From Tethya wilhelma (lineage: Eukaryota; Porifera; Demospongiae; Tethyida; Tethyidae): a stretch of DNA of 64,000 nt. Below are positions 43,440 through 53,875 of this stretch, piece by piece. The notes under the pieces were generated by a model. The model was not told the origin of the DNA and ran no database searches. It saw nothing but the letters and a program-made list of their open reading frames with translations. The translations under genes were made by a program, and so were the position numbers. Position 1 is the first letter of the stretch; each line of letters opens with the position of its first letter. Where the stretch lies: NCBI GenBank assembly GCA_964030475.1, contig CAXIPT010000012.1, positions 1,163,640 through 1,227,639 of the forward strand. The letters run 5' to 3'.

Positions 43440-45145
43440 ATGGCTGCAGAGCTGGAGCCTGACAACAAGAAGCGAAAAATACAGGTTATTATGCTGTAAA
43501 TATATTCATACAAACTGTAGGTATACTCATCCTTAGTCTTGTAGGCAGCAGTAGATTGGTAGATCTAGATAGAAATTATTCACCTTATGAAATTATAGAA
43601 TTTCGTGTGTATGTGTATGTTGAGCTGTGATCTTGATTGAGGGTTGACTGTGCGATAAAGGATTGTAAAATGTCCTAGGTCATGATTTACTCTGCCTACA
43701 TTAATCCTATGGTATCATATCGACTGCTCATTTTTGGAGGGATGGTCACGGCCATACCTGGTCAGCTGGTGTACTATTAAACACCTGCGACCTTGTGATC
43801 AAGATGCTGTCAAGGTGTCAAAGCAACAAAAATTGGCCCCATCAAGGGTCAAGAAAGCTCAATTGCTCACTTTCAATCAATGGTCTAAGGTCACTAGCTA
43901 CAGCCAGCACGTTTTAGTTGGGTCAAAGGTCAAATTCTGTATGATATATTGAAGCTTTCCAAAATAGTGTGATCATGGCCAAAGTTTAAAATTGCAAATT
44001 TTGATCCTGCTCTAATTCTAATACAGTGAGTATAGTCGTGTCCAACCCTTGTGATGTCATGAAATACCGTATAGCACAAAAATTTGGCCGATTGGCCGTT
44101 TTGGTAAGGACGGCCAACATTAAATCAGCCAAACACTCATTTTTGCACATGTACATACAGAATACGTGTATTGCTGCGAGTGCTAACGCCAAAATAAAAT
44201 TCACCAATCTATGAAATTTTTGACAATCTGGCAAATTTTATTCCCGCCAATATTTTGTGCTATATGGTATATCATCCAGTTTGCCTGCCAACCATCATAT
44301 GGTCACAACTCCAAGTACACCTGCTGAGTAACTGGCCAGACGTTTAAGCTAGCTAGGCTCAAGGCTATTCACTATATTAGTAAACCACTCAATAGAGTAG
44401 CACATTGATTCTACAGTAAGCATTGATTGGAATCTCTTGGTAGGTATTGCCACTTCTTGACAGAATTTGACTATGATAATTATTATTATTATTAAGTAAT
44501 TTACATGTACTTTGAAAGGATTTTGCCAGTTTGATCAATATAGGAAAGTGTGTATGATATTTATATTCTGTATGTATGTCTTTTAATAGTATTCTGGGTT
44601 TAATCCAGTAGAGCATGGTCTGGATGAAACCTTCAGACTAACAAGATATACCAAAGTAAGTTTATGACAAAGCTAATTTCATTTCTCAAGCTATTTCCCA
44701 TACTAACAATGTTTCATGTTTGCTTTATAGTTGAAAGGATGATGTTGTAAAGTCCCCCAAGAGGAAGTAAGTGTCTTACTACAGTAGGTTTACACCCAGT
44801 GCAGGGATAGTGGCTTGTAGTAGCTTTTGAATAGATGAAGATTGACATCATTGATGTTGTTGTCATTATATTAACTAAAGAGACTTAGCTTATGACATTA
44901 AGAACAAATTTGAGTAGTAGGAGGGAGGCTCAGTTAGAGAGATTGTTATGGATGCTTTGTAGTTTGTTATAGCTGCCTTTACCACATAATTATTATCATG
45001 GGTACATAAGTTCCATTCCTAGATCCTAAACAAATAGAGCTGCATGCATATGAACAATATCTGCAGTTAGTTATTGACCAATTTTCCTTTTATCCTTACA
45101 TGTAAACGTTTCATCCTTTTGTCAAGCTTCAAAAACTCTTGGAGG
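43440..45145 (+). CDS. SEPHS2: Selenophosphate synthetase, selenocysteine type (SPS2/SEPHS2-like), 5' part
   Basis: Exons 43440-43484, 44590-44655, 44731-44766 and 45127-45145 read in frame as MAAELEPDNKKRKIQ, then YSGFNPVEHGLDETFRLTRY, then LKG-U-CCKVPQEE, then LQKLLEG. The TGA at 44740-44742 falls exactly where SelD/SEPHS proteins carry the active-site Cys or Sec in the conserved LKG(C/U)xCKVPQ motif, so it is read as selenocysteine. The enzyme makes monoselenophosphate from selenide and ATP, the selenium donor for Sec-tRNA synthesis, and is itself a selenoprotein in many animals. The exon-4 donor is followed by a (CT)n tract and the N at 45206; the catalytic core and the 3' UTR with the SECIS element are not in the window. 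Because the TGA is in frame, simple ORF callers miss this gene. MITE sequence fills part of intron 1. Confidence 0.82.
44065..44269. mobile_element. CCGTATAG-ended MITE in SPS2 intron 1
   Basis: Inverted ends CCGTATAGCACAAAAATTTGG (left part) and CCAATATTTTGTGCTATATGG (right part) enclose about 160 bp, flanked by TA at 44065-44066 and 44268-44269. Interior AATTTTATTCCCGCC is shared in inverse with the phosphatase-intron element at 37957. Confidence 0.75.
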
Positions 45146-45159
45146 GTAAGTAAAAGTGC

Positions 45160-45165
<6 letters not shown>

Positions 45166-45205
<40 letters not shown>

Positions 45206-45206
45206 N
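45166..45206. repeat. (CT)n microsatellite ending at an assembly gap
   Basis: About 20 CT units run directly into the N at 45206. The SPS2 gene is lost at this point and unrelated, transposon-rich sequence follows. Confidence 0.85.
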
Positions 45207-45476
45207 TGAAATTTTCTGCACAGCATAAGCATAGGAAAGTTTAACTCAGATCCACTACAGATTTTCTACAGAATCTCAATGTACAAAATGTCACTTTTTC
45301 CCCTGTGAAATGATCCCAAACAGATAGTTTGTGTGGAGCATCTGACGAAGGGCCTAGCCATTCAGAGGTCCAGTTCTGGTGGACTCATTTTCACTTACCC
45401 AAGGCAACTACATTACTCTGGTTTCTACTTGTAGCAGTGGTTCGAGCTTTCTCAATAGAGTTAAACTACAGAATGG

Positions 45477-46275
45477 GTGCCTGGCTCAAGCCTATTTATC
45501 CCATCTGCTCTAAAGGGATCTTGTATGGGTGAGTCAGAGTCAGGCACCATAGATCAGGAGAAGCTAAGGAACAACCTTGAAGCTGCCACAGATGTGTACA
45601 TCAACAGGTGCAATGGTTGCCCCTGTGGTAACACTGTGATACATTTATTCAGGGGAGCTGATTCATCCACACTTCAAAATCTTCACCCTCCCTTGAATGT
45701 GTTTCTCAAGGGTTCTCTGAACAAGAAGCAAGAGCTGAAGAATGGTCCTTTTTTACTGAGGTCTGGGAAGTACGGGAAAAGTATATTGTGACTGGATTGC
45801 CTGAGAGTTACCTCAGATGTTGCTTACAGCCAGGGTGTACCCATCAATTTTGTGTAAAGAAGCAGACAGACCCATCTACTGTCATACCCACCACATGGTA
45901 CCCTGCGGGTTCTTGCCCTTACCTGTTGTCGATAAGAGTAGACCATGGGGAAACTCTAATTGCACTGAATGCACGGGCACTTGTAATGGACATTGTCTCA
46001 AGCCAACGGAACTCATGCAGAATACAGTAAACAAATTTGCAAGTCCTCCATCTACAGTTATCCAAGAGTTTTTTGCTAAGCTAAATGGAATTACAGTAAG
46101 TGAGGAACAGGTGCTTGAAATTGCACAGCAGACTCTCCTACCAGTATCTGAAGTCAACATATGGCTTGCCCACATTCAAGAAGCGAGCGATAATAGAAAA
46201 AGGGGTGCAGCAAAGGCAGCCCAAACAAGAAAGGCCAAGCAACCTAGCAGCTTACCAATCTCAACACACTATAAA
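45477..46275 (+). pseudogene. Frameshifted Cys-rich / helix-turn-helix ORF remnant, probably transposon-derived
   Basis: Three overlapping ORFs in different frames (45477-45791, 45788-46030, 45817-46278) read as one protein with frame changes. Part one has a cysteine cluster (NRCNGCPCGN). Part two has a CCLQPGCTHQFC-type cluster followed by a Pro/Trp segment. Part three ends with a homeodomain-like helical stretch (TVIQEFFAKLNGITVS, then VSEVNIWLAHIQEA and a basic NRKRGAAKAAQTRKAK tail). I do not recognise the family; the combination of Cys-rich and DNA-binding-like segments and the broken frame suggest a decayed mobile element gene. Its neighbours are also transposon fossils. Confidence 0.4.
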
Positions 46276-46278
46276 TAA

Positions 46279-48034
46279 GCTGCATGAAAGGTTTACACCT
46301 GTAAACTCTGAGAAACAGGACATGTTTTTTAATGTATGTTTCACTGCTCAAATGCCAGTACTTGTATACCAATAACTTTAATTAACTTGATGTGCGCTAG
46401 CTCAAATGTCAGCGGTGGTACATAGCACCAGAACATTGTTGAAATGTCATGATAATAATTTAGGCTTTGCATGTATCATTACCAAAGGCAGCTAAATACT
46501 TACCAATGCTTGAGCTAGTCTGGCTTAGCCAGCCCCTTTAATACACACATGCGTACTAGAAATACACTGTGTTTTGCCTTTCTTCTTTTCTTGTAGAATT
46601 ACAACCCATCCTGAAAAATAAATTATGGTAAAACTCAACTAAAGTAGTATAACTTAAAAAAAAATAAACTCATATTTAGTTATTAGCTCGAGCAAACACA
46701 CTGTAGCCAGACTGACAGCTAATGTAGCTGACAAAGCCAGTCACAGAGATAATTTATGACAGATAATTTTTGAACATACCAGTCTTGCTGGAAGAAACAG
46801 TGAGAGTAGTAATAGGAGGTACATCATGATCATGTCAGTGAGCAGAGAGCTAGAGAATGTACTTAATTTTTATGTCTCAATACATTTCCAATGTTTTTTT
46901 CACTTGTTCTCATTTTTTCATAATTCTCCGAATCACATTTGAGTTTGCGTGTATATGGTAGTTACTTGTACACTATCAGCATGGAAATTATAGCTTATGT
47001 AATATATGCTATCAGCATGGCAGTATCAAAGTTTCGGCAGTATCATCAGCCTCAGGAGGCTGCTTCTACTGACTTTTCTCATCTTCTCATAGTGACAACT
47101 ATAATTATAAAAGTGCAACTAAGTATTCACCTCATAAACATTGAAGACTGAAATGTTACAGAGAGTTTAGCACAACCAGAAATCTTCAGGTAAAGCAGAA
47201 GGCCACGAATATTCTGATTCCAAATAACGCACACTTGTCTATCTGGAAAAGGTCATCATTTGGCAGTTTCGATTTTCAAGTAGCTTATGAATTATGCATG
47301 AGTGTAGAAATGAATGGCGGCTATACAGAGAAGGCGCTTTTGCCCTTGTATCTAGCGACTCAATGAGAGACATGAAAAAACGATGCCAAAAGGACCTGAA
47401 GACAAAGAAACCATGAATATTCGTTCAAGAATCAGCTTCTGAAAGTGAGCACTCTTTGAGAAAAGTCGTGCCAAGATAGAAGAAGAAGAAGAAGAAGAAG
47501 AAGATGGAGAAAATTGGAGGTTTGGCATACTTTAGTTTGGTACTTTAGCGATGGTTTTAGGCCATGTTTTTGGGCTCATTAGAAAGAGAATGAGCTAAAT
47601 AGAAACTTAAGAAGCCTTTTAGTGCCAAACGCTCAGTTTTTGCAGAGTTATTCGCGTGAATATTTGTATTGCGCTAATGGGGCATCCGTGCCATTCCTAT
47701 GTACCCAGTACTACCGTACTGGGTATTACATTTCCAATGTGTTTTTTACTTGTAACAATTGAAACAGTAGCTGTTTACTTTTAAGAGCAGAATCTGTTAC
47801 AAAGCACTACTGTAACTATCATTGCTTACTATTAATTCCACTACCTTTTTAAAGTCTAAACCAATAAACACTACATCCAAATAATAGCTGCTCAGTGGGT
47901 ATGTACACTCAGTAGGCTTATGGCTAATGTGCTCAAAAATTTGAGCATTATTCCATCTTGCATTGCTTTGAAACAACCACATTATTTCTGCTAATTTTCC
48001 TATTATTCTTTTAATTTCTATTATTATTCCTGAT
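46279..48034. other. No gene recognised; repeats
   Basis: AT-rich sequence with a GAA trinucleotide run near 47482-47506. Words such as TATGTCTCAATACATTTCCAA (near 46870) recur in altered form near 47725 and 61567, pointing to a dispersed repeat. Short ORFs (46939-47151) show no domain. Confidence 0.4.
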
Positions 48035-48283
48035 TTACACAATTGCAAATAAAGTAAACATACTGATCCAGTTGCAACACAGTTGTCCTCTTTTTAGTGC
48101 TTCAAAGGTATCAAGTAGAGTCTCTAGATCACTGCCATCCCTCTCTGAGATGACCTTTGACCCATACGGTGTGAGTTGCCATGCCCTTGCTACACCCTCT
48201 CTGGTCGTTTTTGAAGAGCGCTCTGTCTGTACTCCATCTGTACAAACGATGTCAAGCGTAACTGAACTCGAACTCGAAGTCAT
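48035..48283 (-). CDS. Short hypothetical ORF or exon
   Basis: An 82-codon reverse ORF starts MTSSSSSVTLDIVCTDG and contains a plausible amphipathic segment ending LLDTFEALKRGQ. It is more protein-like than its surroundings, but no family, splice site pair or neighbour supports it. It may be an exon of a transposon gene related to the 49-kb fossil on the same strand, or chance. Confidence 0.2.
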   Translation of the reverse strand: MTSSSSSVTLDIVCTDGVQTERSSKTTREGVARAWQLTPYGSKVISERDGSDLETLLDTFEALKRGQLCCNWISMFTLFAIV

Positions 48284-48993
48284 CTGCGACTTTCCATGAG
48301 GTCTGAGGCCTAGGCACGAGTAATTTTGCTTAATATAGCTACAGTGTTTCCAAAGTAGTCAGGGAAACTTTTACTTTTGTACATTTTTTGATCTCTAACG
48401 GACCATGTTCAAGTTACAAACATAAACAAGAGTTACTTAAGAAGTTTTGACAGGAACATGGGGGCATGGCATCACTTCCTGTGCATGATATGGCTTCATT
48501 TGTTGCAGTGGTTTCCCAAATTGCTTACGCACATTATTGGCAAACCGTTTGTAGTTAATAAAAAAGCTTTGAACCACAGGTAGGCACTGCATTGAGCTGT
48601 TACACAAAGTGACAACAACTGAACTGAACTCAACAAAACACTAAAAAGTACAACATAAATGAATGCTTAAAAAGGTATACCAGTGTGCATGACATATATG
48701 TGCTGAATGCATACTAATACATAATACATTATGCATGTGAACACAGTGCAAGAAATGTGCTATACAGTGATATTCACAAATGAGTAAATTCTAGCTATAC
48801 TACAAAATTAATTACTACATGATCATTACAAAATAGATGCACATGTACACAAAAAGAAACACAAACCCACATAAACTTTAGGTGAAATATATTATATGCA
48901 ATCCGAACCCAGATACATGATTACTAACAGCCAGTTATCACGATAAACTGACATCACAAAATTTCCAATCACATGCAGTATTGTACAGCATAT

Positions 48994-49789
48994 CTACCAA
49001 CCAGCTTCAGGGTGATATATCTTTAGCCATTTGTTGTATGCAACATCATGAGTACGATTATAACCTTCTTCATAGCGACGTTCAAACTGAGGACACATCA
49101 GTTTCCTCTGGCTGCTCCAAAAAAATGTTGGTACTTCTTTTTCCAGATGGTGTGTACATGGGAAGGAACAAAATGCTGCTACTGATTTTGGCTGGTACAA
49201 GAGACTGATATTCAGATGTCTGAACAACAACAGAACGGTTAATTAGATAGGCTTAGAACAAAAATCTGCCCTGGTAATTACCCTGCCTGAATCGCTATCT
49301 TCGGCATTCCTCCCGCCAGTAAATTTTCAAAGGACCAAAAATAGATCATCAATGGAGGAATAGCATAGCCACTTGCATTGACACATGCCAATATAGTAAT
49401 ACGATCCCTATTATTGGAAGAAGTCACCCAAAAGTGCTTCCATCCCTATCAGCCTGCCACCTTTGTGGTCTAGTGGAAAACCACTTTCATCGCAGTTGAA
49501 GATTTAATTGGGCTTGTCACAAGACTATTGATTTCCTATTGACAGTTTCCTCTAGGAGGTCAAAATACTTGTCTACTACCTCATTTATTATGGCAACAGC
49601 ACAGGCATAGGTAAGCTGCTCAGCATGGCGAATTGGAAGTTGAGGGTGGCATTGACGAAAGGATCCCCACCATCTTTTTGTAACAAGTAGCATTCTATCT
49701 TGGTCATCCTCAGAGAGGCCCCGTTTACCAGCTAAGATTGCAGAAACATGTACAATAGCTAGAACTTGCTTAGAACTTTGATTTAGCAT
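48994..49789 (-). pseudogene. Decayed pogo/Tigger-type transposase (CENP-B HTH and DDE fragments)
   Basis: The reverse ORF 49517-49789 has the CENP-B-type helix-turn-helix pattern (KRWWGSFRQCHPQLPIRHAE then VDKYFDLLEE). About 15 bp beyond its stop, another frame reads IFNCDESGFPLDHKGG, the first-aspartate motif of the DDE_1 transposases, followed by a stop-ridden stretch containing DRITILACVNASGYAIPP. The reverse ORF at 48994-49230 (RRYEEGYNRTHDVAYNKWL) may be another piece. Several stops and frame changes show it is dead. In living copies this enzyme excises and inserts elements at TA sites. Confidence 0.65.
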
Positions 49790-49800
49790 AACCTATTTTC

Positions 49801-51250
49801 GCACTAGATATTAAGAACTTGACTAATTGTTATTCCTCATCACTCAAATATCTCTCTGGGCCACTCCGTGTACCACGGGGCAACTTTACCGATTACTCGA
49901 TCATGCAGAGTACTATTACGTACATCATTCTTCGCTGAGCCCTTCTAATACTCTCAGCTTTGCAGGTCATGGCAGTGTATGCCTTCTCCATAGACCCCTC
50001 CGACCAAAGTTTAAACTTTGACGGTCTTGTAGACATTTCTAAGCACAACCTACAGAATATCAATATTTTAAATGTAGCTAATCAAGGCTAAAGGATCCAA
50101 AATGGACACACAAAACACAGAATAAAAGCACCTACTTTGTGTCCCATATGTGTCTACAGTGCAAGAGACAGACCACCACATGGAAAAAATTGGATGTCGG
50201 AGAATATACGGAAATATGCGCTGTCCAAAATCAAGTTCTGCACGGGAATCTTACGAATTAGCTCATGTTACTTGAAACAGGAGTGGCTAGTGCATAGTTA
50301 GTTAGCAGTTACCCTTTGAAGTTACAAACACCCACTTGCAGTTTTTTGTTTAGCAAGAAGACCACAAAACATCCGTGAATGTATGGTGTCCGAGAAAATA
50401 TTACATCATCTACACATCTTACCAACATCAACATTAAGCTTTACTTCAATCACTTTTGTTGGCTCACTTTGATTCCTTTGTACCACTGTGCACATATACA
50501 AACCCTGTTGCTTCACAAAACAACTGGGGTGGAAGGATAAACTTTTGATGGATAGCCGAACATTTTCCATTAATATTGCAATAACCATGGGGATAGGCAA
50601 GGCAATACAGTGCACAATTTTTGGAGAAGTTTTTCACAACTGCAACCTCGGGACTATGCTCTGTAATCAGGCCCCCTAGGCATGCAAATGGAGGATTGTA
50701 CACAACAGGGGCGTACCTAGCATAGGGCTCGAACCCCCCCCTTTCGAGCTCACCTGAAGTGTAGATTATTATTGTCGAGCGCCTTAGCACAAGGCATCTA
50801 ATCCCGCAGTATGGTTTCATTTCGTGTTGTATGTATATCAGTCACGCTTTAGGAATGTAATTATTATTGAGGGAATTTCCGTTATAGGCACTTGTTACGC
50901 ATGTGCAAAAACCACATGGTAGGCTATAGGCTACCACTCTTGACTGAGGAGAGCCTAAAAGATTCTACCAAGGCTATGTCAGTATGAGAAGACTGGTGAA
51001 GAAAAGCGTCGTGAAGAGGCAAGAAATCATCAGAGAGTATCTTGAGCAGCTGAGAGTCAGATAACTCAGCGAAGGTAGATTATCTACAGATTTACTTTGT
51101 CAGCCACAGTATGATCATAATTTTATTATAATTATATTGTTGTACTGGTCTGCTTGATTAAGAGCTATGAAGAAAGTGCGGAACAGAGGTAGTAGTTTCT
51201 TTCATCCACTAGCAAAGTGTCACGGACTATTAAAAAATTCTGGAAACCGC
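49801..51250. other. No intact gene; possible further transposon sequence
   Basis: The reverse ORF 50464-50820 (118 codons, with ATGFVYVHSGTKES at its end) has some protein-like composition, but no family is recognised. It lies upstream of the transposase fossil on the same strand and could be its N-terminal part. The rest shows no ORF or repeat I can name. Confidence 0.3.
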
Positions 51251-51254
51251 ATCA

Positions 51255-51800
51255 TTTTGTAGGCAGATGACATAACCCTTTTAGCACCCTCTCTGGCTGC
51301 TCTTCGCAGGATGCTTGGTGTGTGTCTTACTTTGCAAACAGTCACAATCTGCTTTTAATCCAGAAAAATAACCCAACTACAATTCTCCTGATCATGTATC
51401 CCCTCTCTTCAGTTTCCTTGGCAAGAACCTTCCTGTTCTCAGTTCAGCTTGTCACCTTGGTCACATACTTGTATTCAACCTTTCTGACAATGATGACATT
51501 TTAGCTGTCACTAAAGATGGCTAATTGTATTCTTCATGTCTTTACATACTGTGACCCTAGCTTGTGTCAAGACTCGGTCTCCTCTCTTTTCCAGTTATTG
51601 TTTACGGTCCTTCTCTGTGGAAACTATCCTCTTCCAAGTTGTGGAATCTGGAGATGTCCTTTAACAATATACTGAGAAGGATTTGGTCCTAACCTCATCA
51701 CTGTCACACCTCAATCCTGCACTCAGTTGCAGGTCTAAATAGCTTATTTAACATTGTTATGATGAGATGCCAAAGTCTGCTTACTACTGCTCTGAAGCTT
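51255..51800 (+). pseudogene. Non-LTR retrotransposon (LINE) reverse transcriptase fragment
   Basis: The forward frame near 51263 reads ADDITLLAPSLAALRRMLGV, the catalytic (Y/F)ADD box and following helix of LINE reverse transcriptases, then shifts frame into FANSHNLLLIQKN (ORF 51322-51504). Downstream fragments such as HLNPALSC fit the thumb region, with several stops. It is a short dead fragment. Confidence 0.6.
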
Positions 51801-52250
51801 CCTCCCATAATAAGTTAACAGTTCATTCTCCAAACTGCCAAAACGCACCAACTGGAATGGCGGAGGTAGCTAGGGGGATACCCCCTGACCAGAGGGCAAG
51901 AACTCAACCCCCCAACCACCCCCCACCGGCTTGAGGGGGCCAAGCGGGGAGCCCCTATGCCCTATAACCCCTTGTCCCCAGGCTCCCAGCAGCCACCAAG
52001 GGAAGCCCCACGGCTTCCCCTCCCAAGCCGACAGGAATACCTAACCCCCTTAGCTACTTCCCCCCAAACAGATCCCACCATGCATAACTAGAGTATTAAT
52101 TAATCAACCATTATACATAAACTCAAAACTACATGTAACTAAGCCAACCACCCCACCAGAAGCCCACAACATATTACAAAGACACAACACAGACTGAAAC
52201 AAAAGAAAGAGTCTGAACATGTATGTCCCTATAATGACTTGAACAGTTAC

Positions 52251-53153
52251 TCACTTCGCCGGTCTCACTGACACAGCAGCCAGCCGTTCCCTGGGGATAC
52301 GCACATAAGATAAGTATGCTGTACTGTCCCATCGACCAAGAGCCTTGATCATACAATCCTCCACGCCCACTGATGCAGCCACCGTTGCGGCACCAATCCT
52401 AAAGCTGTGCCCCGCATACTGTGAAGCATCAACACCAGCCTCCTTAAGAGCTGCTCTCACCCGGCGGACAAAAACTTCTCTCGACAGAGTGGCACCTGAC
52501 TCCAACAGAGAGAAAGGGCCTGGCACACTCCCCCGGCAAGCCAGGTAGGCCCCAATAGCCGCCACCGGGCAAAAGTCATTACCGGTTTTGCCCAGGAACA
52601 CATGAACTCCTTTACGAAATGGGTCAGTCTTGGACGCCTTAATGAAGACTCTAACCTGCGACAGTGTGAGTAGCCAGTCCAGAGCCACATCCCCAAAGCT
52701 CAAATGCTGTTCCGGGTCAAACTCCCGCACAGATGGGACACAGGCTTCCCCTGACCGGAGGAACCAGAAAAAACACATGCAAGAAGCAGCCCATAACATG
52801 ATATTGTCACATCTCTTGCATTCCTTCTCCCAAACCCCTCTCAGAGTGCGCAAAATTGATGGGGTTATCAGCAGCCTCACTCGGGGCCTAGAGGTCTTGG
52901 ATTTAGCCCTGCGAAGCTTGACACCACGAAGAGCCAACTCTAACAGTGGCCATGAGGCCATAAACGGATCTCCCCAGCCACCCAGGATCTGCAAACGACG
53001 TACTGCTGATAGGTAGCCTTTCATGGAGGAATACTGGAGGCCGTCTTCTTCCAGGAGCGCCACGAACTTGCAGAGGTGCTTCTCGACCATTGGGAATGGA
53101 TCAATGCCCAGAACTGGAACAGAAGGCCACATAACGTCTCTGGCCTGATGCAT
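52251..53153 (-). CDS. Tyrosine recombinase of the retroelement
   Basis: A 300-codon intact ORF. The N-terminal core-binding part contains SSMKGYLSAVRRLQILGG. The catalytic part has the first Arg in FFWFLRSGEAC, the Lys-containing KASKTDPFRKG strand, the box-II HSFRIGAATVAAS (HxxR), a Trp in place of the third His (ALGRWDSTAYLSYVR), and the tyrosine in the same segment. The enzyme would integrate circular cDNA without target duplication. The frame has no stop, suggesting fairly recent activity, but the RT part of the element is broken. It is preceded by the RNase H remnant on the same strand. Confidence 0.85.
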   Translation of the reverse strand: MHQARDVMWPSVPVLGIDPFPMVEKHLCKFVALLEEDGLQYSSMKGYLSAVRRLQILGGWGDPFMASWPLLELALRGVKLRRAKSKTSRPRVRLLITPSILRTLRGVWEKECKRCDNIMLWAASCMCFFWFLRSGEACVPSVREFDPEQHLSFGDVALDWLLTLSQVRVFIKASKTDPFRKGVHVFLGKTGNDFCPVAAIGAYLACRGSVPGPFSLLESGATLSREVFVRRVRAALKEAGVDASQYAGHSFRIGAATVAASVGVEDCMIKALGRWDSTAYLSYVRIPRERLAAVSVRPAK

Positions 53154-53174
53154 AAACTCGCTTTGTTGAGGGGG

Positions 53175-53572
53175 CTATGGACTCTTCCACAAGAGCTCTA
53201 GCCAGTTTTTCCAGTCGATCGCCAAGCAAGGCTCTCTCCGCGTCAAGTGATCCATCAGAATGTGAGGGACAGGAGTTGGATGGCGTGAAGCCTGTGGATA
53301 GAGAAAGAGAAACTGTCTCAAATCATTCCTTGAAATACTATCTGCTAGCTTATTCTCCACCCCTGGGACATGAACTGCCCTGATCGACAGCTCATAACAA
53401 GCTTCCAAGAAGAACAGGCACCGTAGTAAAATGGGCCAACTCCGGATCTTTACCATAACCATTCTTGATCACTGAAACCACTGCCTCATTGTCGCAGTGA
53501 AACAACACTCTCTGACCACACCAACGTTCCCCCCAAACCAACGTGGCCAGGATAACAGGTAGTAACTCCTTT
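53175..53572 (-). pseudogene. RNase H end of the tyrosine-recombinase element
   Basis: From 53572 downward one frame reads AAKELLPVILATLVWGE and VLFHCDNEAVVSVIKNG, with the conserved RNase H Asp in HCDNEAVV. The next part, RAVHVPGVENKLADSISRN, lies in another frame (ORF 53175-53462), so a small indel has broken it near 53440-53460. It is the continuation of the RT ORF on the other side of the gypsy insertion. Confidence 0.7.
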
Positions 53573-53577
53573 GCTGC
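53573..53577. repeat. Target duplication GCTGC of the outer LTR element (left copy)
   Basis: GCTGC directly precedes the LTR start TGTAAGGAATTGG. The same five bases follow the LTR end at 57389-57393. The duplicated codons interrupt the RNase H/RT frame of the host element. Confidence 0.85.
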
Positions 53578-53869
53578 TGTAAGGAATTGGACAATATAAT
53601 ATTAGCGTTGTAGTATACCTTGTTTGGACTATTTGAGTGTGGACATGTATCAAAGTGTTAGGTGCTAATTTATGTGGTAGGCTTATGTTAAGATCATTTC
53701 TGTGTGTATGGTGTTAATGTAGTCAGCAGACTTCCTGTTGATAGTAATTGTAACTAGTTATCTTTAGAGCTATTTCCTACATGTAACATGTGGCTGGGAT
53801 TGTGAAATATGTTTTTAGGTATTTCCTGTTAATCTTCTAGATCATACTTTTCTACATGTTCCTGTCTTT
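53578..53869 (+). repeat. 5' LTR of outer element (truncated at gap)
   Basis: This matches 56912-57194 of the 3' LTR, with an additional 9 bp near 53705, and stops at 'tgttcctgtcttt' before the N. Confidence 0.85.
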
Positions 53870-53870
53870 N
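53870..53870. other. Assembly gap (single N) between nested LTR elements
   Basis: Left is the outer element's 5' LTR; right is the middle of the inner element's reverse transcriptase. Missing between them are the rest of the LTR, the outer element's internal region, and the inner element's 5' LTR, gag, protease and RT N-terminus. Confidence 0.85.
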
Positions 53871-53875
53871 TAGAG

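Noticed and set aside
43734..43952. 72-codon forward ORF between COX5A and SPS2 exon 2
   Set aside because: It lies within SPS2 intron 1, with no family or conserved pattern.
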